This document shows positions 1-6,164 of a DNA stretch of 7,253 nt, one piece after another. The stretch spans positions 1 through 7,253 of the forward strand of contig SKFX01000066.1 of assembly GCA_007117775.1 (NCBI GenBank), written 5' to 3'. The translations under genes and the position numbers were made by a program. Every line of letters starts with the position of its first letter. Position 1 is the first letter of the stretch. The stretch comes from Ilumatobacteraceae bacterium. GTDB taxonomy: Bacteria > Actinomycetota > Acidimicrobiia > Acidimicrobiales > Ilumatobacteraceae. Below the pieces are notes generated by a model. That model ran no database searches. It was not told where the DNA came from and saw nothing but the letters and a program-made list of their open reading frames with translations.

Positions 1-1538
1 CCGCTCGGTGGATCGCTCTGGCCGGTGACCTCCAGCAGGCTGATGCGCGCCTCAGGCGGGAACGCCCGGTGCACGATCGTGGACACCCACCGCGACGCCA
101 CCCCACCGCGGGTCGGCACCAGTACCTGGCCGGGCTTCACCAAGACGTTGCGCGCCAGTTGCTCCTCACGACGCAGACGGGCCTGCTCCTCGGGTGATCC
201 GGCCCAGCCGCGCACCAGCGCCCGCAACATCGGCGGGGCCATCACCGAGGTGACGATCGCCATCACGACCACCACCGCGTAGGACGCCTCGCTCAGCACA
301 CCGAGCGATAAGCCGACGGTGGCGATGACGATCTCGAGTGCGCCGCGCGCATTGAGCGCAGTGCCGAGCGCCATCCCCTCACGCCGTTCCAAGCCTGCGA
401 TGCGCGCCCCGATCATCGAACCGATGAATTTCGAGGCCGTTGCGAGTGCGATCACGATGGCGGTCCACATCAGCACCTTGGCCTCGGTCAGCAGCGACAG
501 GTCGACGCGTAGGCCGGCGGTGGCGAAGAAGATCGGCGCCAGGATCGACATGGTGAACGTCTCGAGCTGCTCTTGGACGTCGTGGCGTGAATAGCGCGAC
601 CGGCCGAGCAGGATGCCGGCGATGAACGCTCCGAGCACCGCCTCCACTCCGAGGCCCTGGGTGATCGCTCCGAGGCCGAGCGCGATCACCACCGACATGG
701 TCACCCACCCACCGATCCCGACCTGCAGTCGGCGCAGGGTCTGGAGCACTGCGTCGACGACCCGCTGACCGACGGCTGCGGCGAGACCGAGGAACACGAT
801 CAGGCCGACGAGGGTGGTGGCGAGGTTGCCGAGGTCGAGTGCCCCGGCGGTCGCCAGGCCGGCGATGAGGCCGAGCAACACCCAGCCGATGACATCGTTG
901 GCCATGGCCACTGCGAGGGTCATCTGACCGAAGTTGCGACGCAGCAGTCGCAGTTCGGACAGGATCTTGGCGATCACCGGCAGCGATGAGATGGTCAGCG
1001 CGGTGGCGAGGAACAGGGCGAACAGCGTGCGATCCGCCGACTCGCCGCGCATGAAGTCGGGCGCCCACCACCCACCGGCCAGACCGAAGGCGAAGGGCAG
1101 CAACAGCGAACCCGCGGTGACCCACACCACGGCGCGGCCGAGTCGCGAGATCAGCGTCAGATCGGTCTCGAACCCGGTCACCACCAACAGCAACATCACG
1201 CCCAACCAGCCGACGGTGAACAACATCGCCGATTGCACGAGACCACCGGGGAACAACCAGTCGAAGACCTCGGGTGCCACCTGACCGAGCACCGACGGGC
1301 CGAGCAGGACACCGGCGAGCAGTTCGCCGACGACGGAGGGTTGACCGATGCGGCGGAACAGCTGCCCGAGCACTCGTGCGGCGGCCAGCAGCACCGCGAT
1401 TTGGACCAGGAAGACCAGGATCTGGTGTTCAGACGGAGCGACGTAGGCGATCATGGGACTGAACGGGTCTGAGCGGCCGGTGACCGCTGCCGCTGTGACC
1501 GGAACCGACACTGTAGGCGACCGCCCGCGACGCGTCAC
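1..1538 (-). CDS. CPA2-family cation/proton antiporter (KefB/CHX-like), 3' end off the window
   Basis: Inner-membrane monovalent cation (Na+ or K+)/H+ antiporter; the ion cannot be told from sequence. About 512 codons are visible with no stop. The N-terminal half has the typical first helix followed by a Gly/Gln-Pro/Val-Val-Gly-Glu-Leu turn (IGQPSVVGELLAG), then many hydrophobic segments. An Asn-Asp pair at residues 214-215 (AMANDVIGW) matches the ion-binding ND motif of CPA2 exchangers. ALNARGALEIVIA near residues 394-406 matches the conserved N-x-RG-x-x-E motif of the CHX/KefB group. From about residue 470 the sequence (VLVPTRGG) looks like the first strand of a universal-stress-protein domain, cut by the window edge. 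I chose the GTG start at 1538 because AGGAG lies 8 nt upstream. An ATG at 1454 gives a shorter N-terminus more typical of the family but has no ribosome binding site. Family is sure; start and substrate are not. Confidence 0.88.
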   Translation of the reverse strand, partial: MTRRGRSPTVSVPVTAAAVTGRSDPFSPMIAYVAPSEHQILVFLVQIAVLLAAARVLGQLFRRIGQPSVVGELLAGVLLGPSVLGQVAPEVFDWLFPGGLVQSAMLFTVGWLGVMLLLVVTGFETDLTLISRLGRAVVWVTAGSLLLPFAFGLAGGWWAPDFMRGESADRTLFALFLATALTISSLPVIAKILSELRLLRRNFGQMTLAVAMANDVIGWVLLGLIAGLATAGALDLGNLATTLVGLIVFLGLAAAVGQRVVDAVLQTLRRLQVGIGGWVTMSVVIALGLGAITQGLGVEAVLGAFIAGILLGRSRYSRHDVQEQLETFTMSILAPIFFATAGLRVDLSLLTEAKVLMWTAIVIALATASKFIGSMIGARIAGLERREGMALGTALNARGALEIVIATVGLSLGVLSEASYAVVVVMAIVTSVMAPPMLRALVRGWAGSPEEQARLRREEQLARNVLVKPGQVLVPTRGGVASRWVSTIVHRAFPPEARISLLEVTGQSDPPS

Positions 1539-1546
1539 GCTGCGAT

Positions 1547-1551
1547 CTCCT
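1547..1551 (-). promoter_or_regulatory. Shine-Dalgarno of the antiporter gene (decides the GTG start)
   Basis: On the minus strand AGGAG is followed by 8 nt and then GTG (1538-1536). It is the only good ribosome binding site near the 5' end of this gene and is the reason for preferring GTG over the ATG at 1454. Its first base is also the first base of the candidate -10 box of the divergent lipoprotein gene. Confidence 0.55.
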
Positions 1552-1556
1552 AACGT
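1551..1556 (+). promoter_or_regulatory. Candidate -10 box, leaderless start of the lipoprotein gene
   Basis: TAACGT fits the actinobacterial TANNNT -10 consensus and sits 6 nt before the ATG at 1563, so transcription would begin at or next to the start codon. No convincing -35 element is seen 17 nt upstream. The only purine run before the ATG (GAGG, ending 2 nt from it) is too close to act as a normal Shine-Dalgarno. Confidence 0.5.
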
Positions 1557-1562
1557 GAGGCG

Positions 1563-2843
1563 ATGGGGCCACGGGACCGAGCGCGAGATACGGCCCGGCG
1601 ATCGGCGCGCCGATCACGGTCAGGCGCAGTCCAGCGGACGATCGGCATCACCGTGGTCGTCGCGGCTGCAACCTCGGCGGGATTCGTATCGGCGTGCGCT
1701 GAAGCCCCCGATGAGACCGCACTGTCCGATCACACCGATCGCTACGGCGAGCTCTCGCGCGCTCTGTACCCCGGCGCGGGACCCGATAGTGCAGATGACG
1801 GACGCTTCGCCGCGCTGCTGTCGGTGATCCCGGCCACCGAGGGCGCCCTCGACATCGTCTCGCTCTCGGACTATCAGCGTGCCCGCAACGGTGCTGCGCC
1901 GCCGGGGGTCGATGCCGATGATGCCGAGATCGACCGGTGGTACCGCGAGATCGAACGAGCGTCGCGCTTATGGCCGGTGGCCTTCGGCGGACGCCACAGC
2001 GAGATCGGGGCATGGCGCGACGAGGTCGGCTTTTCGATCCTCGATGTCGACGCTGCGGTCGAGGCCGGTGTGGCCCCCGATGAGGTGCGCGCCTATCTTG
2101 GCGTCGACTCAACGCTGGTCGACGCCGCGGTGCGCGCCGATCCGGGGTGGTCCGGTGAGCTCGAGCGCCGCCAGCGGCGAGCCGGAATGCTCTACGACTG
2201 GGGTGAGACCGCCGATCCTGCACGGGCCGGAGCATCACGACTGTTCGGTGAGGCCGGTCGACTGCTCGTCGACGGCGATGTCGCAGTGCGCACCAGCAGC
2301 GCCGCGACCATGGATGACGTGATCGCGACCTTGGGCGGATCGGCCCGGCCGATGACATCGCTGGCCGATGATCCCGCGGTGATGGAGGTGGCCTCGACAC
2401 TCGAACGCCTCGGCGTGTACTCGGCGGTGCTGAGCGACACCTTGATCAGCGGCGAGGAGGAGTTCTCTCTGTCCGATCGGGCCACGGATTCGTCGCGGCG
2501 GCGATGGGCCGGGTTCCGCGGGTCGGTGGCGATGTTGGAGCCCTATCGGCTGCTCGGCTTCGGTCTGGCCCGCGACGTCGACGCCGAGACCCTGATCAGC
2601 GTGATCGTGATCGCCAACGAGTCGCCCACCGCCGCGGTGGGCAACGCCGAGGCGCTTCGTCGCACCATCGACGAGGGTTCATCGTTCCGCACCGCCCAGT
2701 TCTGGCGCGACACCATCGAGATCCGGACCATCGGCAGTGCCGGATCGCTCACCATCGCGGTGGTGGAGCCGGCCACCGCGGATGCCATCGCCCAGGCCTG
2801 GCTGCAGCGCGATTCACTGTTCTGGGTGCCCGACACGCTGTGA
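1563..2843 (+). CDS. Predicted secreted lipoprotein of unknown function
   Basis: 426 residues. The N-terminus has a long arginine-rich n-region (residues 1-25), a hydrophobic stretch (residues 27-44, with VVVAAATSAG) and a lipobox V-S-A-C with the cysteine at residue 45. It should therefore be exported, lipidated on Cys45 and anchored on the outer face of the membrane, leaving a mature chain of about 382 residues. The mature part is acidic and soluble with no further membrane segment. Residues about 81-108 (a leucine-rich helix, then VIPAT, then IVSLSDY and a basic pair) recall a motif I associate with unnamed bacterial lipoproteins, of the form I-P-x-T followed by V-x-x-x-D-Y. I cannot assign a named family or function. 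It is divergent from the antiporter and stands 85 bp ahead of furA, which has its own promoter. The frame is open throughout with G/C-rich third positions, so the gene is real; the start is supported by the -10 box rather than by an RBS. Confidence 0.85.
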   Translation: MGPRDRARDTARRSARRSRSGAVQRTIGITVVVAAATSAGFVSACAEAPDETALSDHTDRYGELSRALYPGAGPDSADDGRFAALLSVIPATEGALDIVSLSDYQRARNGAAPPGVDADDAEIDRWYREIERASRLWPVAFGGRHSEIGAWRDEVGFSILDVDAAVEAGVAPDEVRAYLGVDSTLVDAAVRADPGWSGELERRQRRAGMLYDWGETADPARAGASRLFGEAGRLLVDGDVAVRTSSAATMDDVIATLGGSARPMTSLADDPAVMEVASTLERLGVYSAVLSDTLISGEEEFSLSDRATDSSRRRWAGFRGSVAMLEPYRLLGFGLARDVDAETLISVIVIANESPTAAVGNAEALRRTIDEGSSFRTAQFWRDTIEIRTIGSAGSLTIAVVEPATADAIAQAWLQRDSLFWVPDTL

Positions 2844-2885
2844 TCGAGCCGGCCAGATCCAACCGGCACCAGAACCTCACCCATC

Positions 2886-2911
2886 CAGATCTTGACTCAG
2901 TCCAGAATCTG
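2886..2911. promoter_or_regulatory. Candidate FurA operator: nested inverted repeats over the furA promoter
   Basis: The outer arms CAGAT (2886-2890) and ATCTG (2907-2911) are perfect inverted repeats. Nested almost at their centre is GACTCAGTC (2894-2902), a perfect palindrome around a central C. The right outer arm is also part of a smaller palindrome, CAGAATCTG (2903-2911). The set covers the -35 box and most of the spacer, where a repressor would block RNA polymerase. That FurA is the protein bound is inferred from family autoregulation, not from a matched consensus. Confidence 0.45.
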
Positions 2912-2920
2912 ACCTATCAT
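2892..2920 (+). promoter_or_regulatory. furA-katG operon promoter (sigma70/SigA-like)
   Basis: The -35 box TTGACT (2892-2897) and the -10 box TATCAT (2915-2920) are separated by exactly 17 bp. This is the best promoter in the window. The furA ATG begins 8 nt after the -10 box, so the transcript should have essentially no 5' leader. Leaderless furA mRNA fits what I recall of mycobacterial furA. Confidence 0.75.
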
Positions 2921-2928
2921 GAGAAGCG

Positions 2929-3414
2929 ATGTCCGCCCACGACACCTCGCATCAGCACCCCCATGACCCCGCAGCATTGCTGCGAGACCACGGCGTGCAG
3001 GTCACCGCACAACGTCTTGCGGTCATGCGGGCGGTCTCGGCCCAGCCACACGTCTCCGCCGACGGTGTGGTCGAGATGGCCCGGGCCGAAATCGGAGCGA
3101 TCTCACGCCAAGCGGTTTACGATTCGCTCGGCGTGCTCGTGGACAAGGGTCTCATCCGCCGAATCCAACCCGTCGGTTCTCCGGCGCGGTTCGAGGATCG
3201 GGTGGGCGACAATCACCACCATCTCGTCTGCCGCGGTTGCGGTTCGGTGGTCGACATCGACTGCGCCGTCGGGGCGATGCCCTGTCTCACCGCAGCAGAC
3301 GATCTGGGATATGAGATCGACGAGGCCGAGGTGGTCTACTGGGGCCGATGCCCCGAGTGCCGAGCACTCACCACCACAACGACCACCGAGTCGACGTTGG
3401 AACGATCCCACTGA
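2929..3414 (+). CDS. furA: FurA-type Fur-family transcriptional repressor
   Basis: 161-residue metal-dependent repressor that senses peroxide stress and, in actinobacteria, normally controls the adjacent katG. The winged helix has its recognition helix at about residues 59-73 (SRQAVYDSLGVLVDKG). The metal-binding hinge follows with DNHHHLVCRGC (94-104) and the structural zinc site is complete: Cys101, Cys104, Cys141 and Cys144 (the last two in RCPEC). The DNA-binding and zinc regions are very like mycobacterial FurA. Oddities are a histidine-rich N-terminus (His4, 8, 10, 12) and a short tail with six consecutive threonines. There is no Shine-Dalgarno; the start lies directly after the promoter, implying leaderless translation. 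Alternative Fur-family roles (PerR, Zur, Nur) are less likely because of the katG neighbour. Confidence 0.95.
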   Translation: MSAHDTSHQHPHDPAALLRDHGVQVTAQRLAVMRAVSAQPHVSADGVVEMARAEIGAISRQAVYDSLGVLVDKGLIRRIQPVGSPARFEDRVGDNHHHLVCRGCGSVVDIDCAVGAMPCLTAADDLGYEIDEAEVVYWGRCPECRALTTTTTTESTLERSH

Positions 3415-3431
3415 GCGAGAGCGACGGGATC

Positions 3432-3446
3432 TGCGACAACGTCGCA
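3432..3446 (+). repeat. Short inverted repeat (hairpin) in the furA-katG gap
   Basis: TGCGAC and GTCGCA form a perfect 6-bp stem around an AAC loop, 17 nt after the furA stop. There is no T-run after it, so it does not look like a terminator. It could be an mRNA processing or stability element, or a protein site. The stretch that follows up to the katG ribosome binding site is rich in C and A with very few G, so it should stay unpaired. Confidence 0.5.
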
Positions 3447-3509
3447 ACAACGAATCTCCACACCAGCAACAACCACTCAACAACTGCGCCACACGCATCA
3501 CATCCACAC

Positions 3510-3515
3510 AGGAGG
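3510..3515 (+). promoter_or_regulatory. Strong Shine-Dalgarno of katG
   Basis: A full AGGAGG lies 4 nt before the katG ATG and continues into a purine run. It is the strongest ribosome binding site in the window, fitting a highly expressed protein translated from an internal position of the operon mRNA. Confidence 0.85.
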
Positions 3516-3519
3516 AAAC

Positions 3520-5688
3520 ATGGCTGAAGAGAGCAAGTGCCCATTTACCGGCGGGCACGGCCCGACCAACCGGGACTGGTGGCCCAACCAGCTCGACGTT
3601 GGTGTGCTGCACCAGAACCCGCCGAACGGCGATCCGATGGACCCGGACTTCGACTATGCCAAGGAGTTCCAGAATCTGGATCTCGCGGCGGTCAAGGCCG
3701 ACATCACCTCGCTGCTGACCGACTCGCAGGACTGGTGGCCCGCTGACTACGGCAACTACGGCCCGCTGTTCATCCGCATGGCCTGGCACTCGGCCGGTAC
3801 GTACCGCATCCAGGATGGTCGCGGTGGCGGCGGCTCGGGCAGCCAGCGCTTCGCCCCGCTGAACTCCTGGCCCGACAACACGAACCTGGACAAGGCTCGC
3901 CGCCTGCTGTGGCCGGTCAAGCAGAAGTATGGCCGCAAGCTGTCATGGGCCGACCTCATGATCCTCGCCGGCAATGTCGCACTCGAGTCGATGGGCTTCA
4001 AGACCTTCGGCTTCGCCGGCGGTCGCGTCGATATCTGGGAGCCCGAGCAGGACATCTACTGGGGATCTGAGGACGAATGGCTCGGCGATGAGCGCTACAG
4101 CGGCGACCGCGACCTCGAGAACCCGCTCGGTGCGGTCCAGATGGGCCTCATCTATGTCAACCCCGAAGGCCCCAACGGCAACCCGGACCCGATCGCTGCG
4201 GCCCGTGACATCCGTGAGACCTTCGCCCGCATGGCGATGAACGACGAGGAGACCGTGGCACTCGTGGCCGGCGGTCACACCTTCGGCAAGTCCCACGGCG
4301 CCACCGACCCGCAGTTCCTCGGCCCCGAGCCCGAGGGCTCGAGCATCGAGGACCAGGGCCTCGGCTGGAAGAACCTGCACGGCAACACCGGTGTCAACGT
4401 GACCACCGGTGGCCCCGAGGGCGCCTGGACCACCGAGCCCACCAAGTGGGACAACGAGTATTTCGAGATCCTCTTCAAGTACGAGTGGGAGCTCACCCAG
4501 AGCCCCGCCGGAGCGAAGCAGTGGACCCCGAAGAATCCCGAGGCCAAGGACACCGTCCCCGACGCCCATGATCCCAACGTGCGTCATGCGCCGATGATGC
4601 TGACCACCGACCTCGCGCTGCGCGAGGATCCGGCGTACCGGGAGATCTCAGAGCGCTTCTTGAACGATCCCGATGCGTTCGCCGATGCGTTCGCCCGGGC
4701 GTGGTTCAAGCTGACCCACCGCGATATGGGTCCGATCCAGCGTTACCTCGGCCCCGAGGTGCCGTCTGAGACCCTCATCTGGCAGGATCCGATCCCGGCA
4801 CCGACCGGCGGGATGATCGACGCCGGCGATATCGCATCGCTCAAGGCAAAGATCCTCGAGTCCGGCCTCAGCGTCTCAGAGTTGGTTGCGACCGCCTGGG
4901 CGTCGGCATCGACGTTCCGCGGTACCGATATGCGCGGTGGTGCCAACGGCGCTCGCATCCGCTTGGCTCCACAGAAGGATTGGGATGCCAACAACCCGGC
5001 CCAGCTCGCAAAGGTGCTCAGCGCCCTCGAGGGCATCCAAGCCGAGTTCAACGGCGCCCAGTCCGCCAAGGCGGTATCGCTTGCGGATCTGATCGTGCTC
5101 GGTGGTTGCGCTGCGGTCGAGGCCGCCGCCAAGGCCGCCGGTCACTCGATCGAGGTGCCCTTCACCCCGGGTCGCGGTGATGCGCTCGCCGAGCAGACCG
5201 ATGTCGAGTCCTTCGCAGTGCTCGAGCCGGTGGCTGATGGCTTCCGCAACTACCACCGCGAGGGCGTCAAGCGCGCCGCCGAGGAACTGCTGGTCGACAA
5301 GGCCGCACTGCTCACCCTGACCGCACCGGAGATGACGGTGCTCGTCGGCGGCTTGCGAGTGCTCGGCGCCAACGCCAACGGCTCGAATCTCGGTGTCTTC
5401 ACCGACCGTCCCGGCACCCTGACCAACGACTTCTTCGTGAACCTGTTGGATCTGGGCACCACCTGGCATGCCACCAGCGACGCGCAGGAGACCTTCGAGG
5501 GTCGCGATGCGTCGGGCACGGCCAAGTGGACCGGTACCCGTGCCGACCTCGTGTTCGGATCGAACTCGATCCTGCGCGCTGTCGCCGAGGTGTACGGTTC
5601 GGCCGATGCCGGCGAGAAGTTCGTCACCGACTTCGTCGCCGCCTGGAACAAGGTCATGGAGCTCGACCGCTTCGACCTGAAGAAGTGA
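3520..5688 (+). CDS. katG: Catalase-peroxidase KatG
   Basis: 722-residue haem enzyme of the cytoplasm that dismutates hydrogen peroxide and also acts as a peroxidase. Length is normal for the two-domain family: an active N-terminal haem domain (to about residue 415) and a haem-free C-terminal copy. The distal site is complete: Arg86, Trp89, His90 (RMAWHSAGTYR) and Asn120 (PDN). The Met-Tyr-Trp adduct needed for catalase activity can form from Trp89, Tyr212 and Met238. The proximal side has His253 (GGHTFGKSHG), Trp303 and Asp364, and the mobile arginine is Arg401 (HRDMGP). At the site matching Ser315 of M. tuberculosis KatG, counting from Trp303, this protein has Gly297. It lies 105 bp after furA on the same strand. 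That gap has no TA dinucleotide, so katG is probably transcribed with furA. A hairpin terminator follows. Confidence 0.98.
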   Translation: MAEESKCPFTGGHGPTNRDWWPNQLDVGVLHQNPPNGDPMDPDFDYAKEFQNLDLAAVKADITSLLTDSQDWWPADYGNYGPLFIRMAWHSAGTYRIQDGRGGGGSGSQRFAPLNSWPDNTNLDKARRLLWPVKQKYGRKLSWADLMILAGNVALESMGFKTFGFAGGRVDIWEPEQDIYWGSEDEWLGDERYSGDRDLENPLGAVQMGLIYVNPEGPNGNPDPIAAARDIRETFARMAMNDEETVALVAGGHTFGKSHGATDPQFLGPEPEGSSIEDQGLGWKNLHGNTGVNVTTGGPEGAWTTEPTKWDNEYFEILFKYEWELTQSPAGAKQWTPKNPEAKDTVPDAHDPNVRHAPMMLTTDLALREDPAYREISERFLNDPDAFADAFARAWFKLTHRDMGPIQRYLGPEVPSETLIWQDPIPAPTGGMIDAGDIASLKAKILESGLSVSELVATAWASASTFRGTDMRGGANGARIRLAPQKDWDANNPAQLAKVLSALEGIQAEFNGAQSAKAVSLADLIVLGGCAAVEAAAKAAGHSIEVPFTPGRGDALAEQTDVESFAVLEPVADGFRNYHREGVKRAAEELLVDKAALLTLTAPEMTVLVGGLRVLGANANGSNLGVFTDRPGTLTNDFFVNLLDLGTTWHATSDAQETFEGRDASGTAKWTGTRADLVFGSNSILRAVAEVYGSADAGEKFVTDFVAAWNKVMELDRFDLKK

Positions 5689-5693
5689 CCGAC

Positions 5694-5711
5694 TCAGGGC
5701 AGTGTCCCTGA
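5694..5711 (+). repeat. Small hairpin just after katG
   Basis: TCAGGG (5694-5699) and CCCTGA (5706-5711) form a perfect 6-bp stem with a 6-nt loop, starting 6 nt after the katG stop. No T-run follows. It may protect the 3' end of the mRNA or help the stronger terminator 10 nt further on. Confidence 0.45.
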
Positions 5712-5720
5712 CGAAATGAT

Positions 5721-5753
5721 GACGACCCCGGGGCCGAGCGCCCCGGGGTTGTC
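5721..5753. terminator. Hairpin terminator shared by katG and the convergent GlsB-type gene
   Basis: The arms 5721-5734 and 5740-5753 pair over 14 bp with one G-U pair and a 5-nt loop (CGAGC). The core is ten perfect pairs, ACCCCGGGGC against GCCCCGGGGT. The downstream tail on the plus strand is only moderately T-rich. On the minus strand the tail (ATCATTTCGT) is similar. Its position, 32 nt after the katG stop and 22 nt after the stop of the convergent gene, fits a bidirectional terminator. Confidence 0.85.
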
Positions 5754-5775
5754 TCGTTGTGGGGTCCGGTGAGGT

Positions 5776-6048
5776 TCAGTCGTTGCGGCGATGGCGCAGC
5801 GGCACCACGATGCGCTGCCAGACGATCGTCAACACGATCGCACCGACGAGTGACCCGATGAGACCGCTCGGCCGCAGCGACAGACCGTCGCCGGCCAACA
5901 GCGACAGCAAGAGGCCGCCGATGAACGAGCCGACGAGGCCGGCTGCGAGCGCGAGCGGCCAGTCGGTGGGATAGCGGCTGTCACCGACCGCCTTCTGGGC
6001 GATCCAACCGATCCCCAGACCGAACAACAACAGACCCAGAATCAGCAT
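5776..6048 (-). CDS. GlsB/YeaQ/YmgE-family small membrane protein
   Basis: 90-residue membrane protein of the family once named transglycosylase-associated protein. Its members are small, very hydrophobic and often stress-induced; their biochemical role is unknown. Three transmembrane segments can be seen: residues about 1-19 (LILGLLLFGLGIGWIAQ), a glycine-rich segment about 29-52 (GLVGSFIGG) and about 61-80 (GLIGSLVGAIVLTIVW), ending in a basic tail (RHRRND). The start at 6048 is chosen because AAGGAG lies at the right distance and the protein then begins with the first membrane helix. A longer reading from 6159 would add 37 polar residues foreign to the family. The gene is convergent with katG and divergent from nth. 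Confidence 0.85.
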   Translation of the reverse strand: MLILGLLLFGLGIGWIAQKAVGDSRYPTDWPLALAAGLVGSFIGGLLLSLLAGDGLSLRPSGLIGSLVGAIVLTIVWQRIVVPLRHRRND

Positions 6049-6054
6049 CTCGCA

Positions 6055-6059
6055 CTCCT
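6055..6059 (-). promoter_or_regulatory. Shine-Dalgarno of the GlsB-type gene (decides the start)
   Basis: On the minus strand AGGAG is followed by 6 nt and the ATG at 6048-6046. It fixes the start of the 90-residue protein and argues against the longer upstream start at 6159. Confidence 0.75.
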
Positions 6060-6077
6060 TGTCTCGCGGGCGGCAAC

Positions 6078-6083
6078 ACTGTA
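6078..6083 (-). promoter_or_regulatory. Candidate -10 box of the GlsB-type gene
   Basis: Read on the minus strand, TACAGT matches TANNNT and lies about 18 nt before the Shine-Dalgarno, giving a short normal leader. No good -35 box is seen. The expected -35 region instead falls inside the 8-bp inverted repeat at 6094-6116. Confidence 0.35.
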
Positions 6084-6093
6084 ACGAGTGCAC

Positions 6094-6116
6094 CGGGCCA
6101 TGGCGGTGATGGCCCG
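6094..6116. repeat. Perfect 8-bp inverted repeat between divergent genes
   Basis: CGGGCCAT (6094-6101) and ATGGCCCG (6109-6116) are exact inverted repeats separated by 7 nt. They lie between two divergent genes, where no terminator is needed. An operator for a dimeric regulator of the GlsB-type gene, nth, or both is the simplest reading; a chance palindrome in GC-rich DNA is possible. Confidence 0.45.
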
Positions 6117-6150
6117 ATCTCGCCCCCGTTCGGCGATCAGCAATGGGCGC

Positions 6151-6156
6151 TAGCGT
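6151..6156 (+). promoter_or_regulatory. Candidate -10 box, leaderless start of nth
   Basis: TAGCGT fits TANNNT and ends 8 nt before the nth ATG at 6165. No Shine-Dalgarno precedes this ATG. The -35 region is not recognisable. Confidence 0.45.
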
Positions 6157-6164
6157 CATCGGCG

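Noticed and set aside
379..1125. Long minus-strand open frame of 248 codons
   Set aside because: Its translation is arginine- and proline-rich with no domain. It lies in another frame over the antiporter, whose reading shows clear CPA2 motifs.
1648..2400. 250-codon minus-strand frame opposite the lipoprotein gene
   Set aside because: Arg/Pro/His-rich composition typical of an antisense shadow in GC-rich DNA; the plus-strand lipoprotein has a signal peptide and lipobox.
2848..2867. GCCGG/CCGGC inverted repeat after the lipoprotein stop as a terminator
   Set aside because: Only 5 bp of stem with a 10-nt loop and no T-run; too weak to call.
3361..3411. Run of Thr codons at the furA 3' end as a repeat expansion
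   Set aside because: The codons alternate (ACC, ACA, ACG) and the run is short; it looks like a disordered tail, not an unstable repeat.
2504..3718. 404-codon plus-strand frame spanning the lipoprotein end, furA and the katG start
   Set aside because: It overlaps three well-supported genes in another frame and its protein is low-complexity Arg/Ser/Thr/Pro.
3943..4587. 214-codon minus-strand frame inside katG
   Set aside because: Gly/Val/Leu-rich shadow of katG codons; katG is certain from its catalytic residues.
6049..6159. N-terminal extension of the GlsB-type protein from an ATG at 6159
   Set aside because: The added 37 residues are polar and His/Arg-rich, unlike this family, and a good Shine-Dalgarno sits before the ATG at 6048. 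The longer start would also run over the nth promoter.
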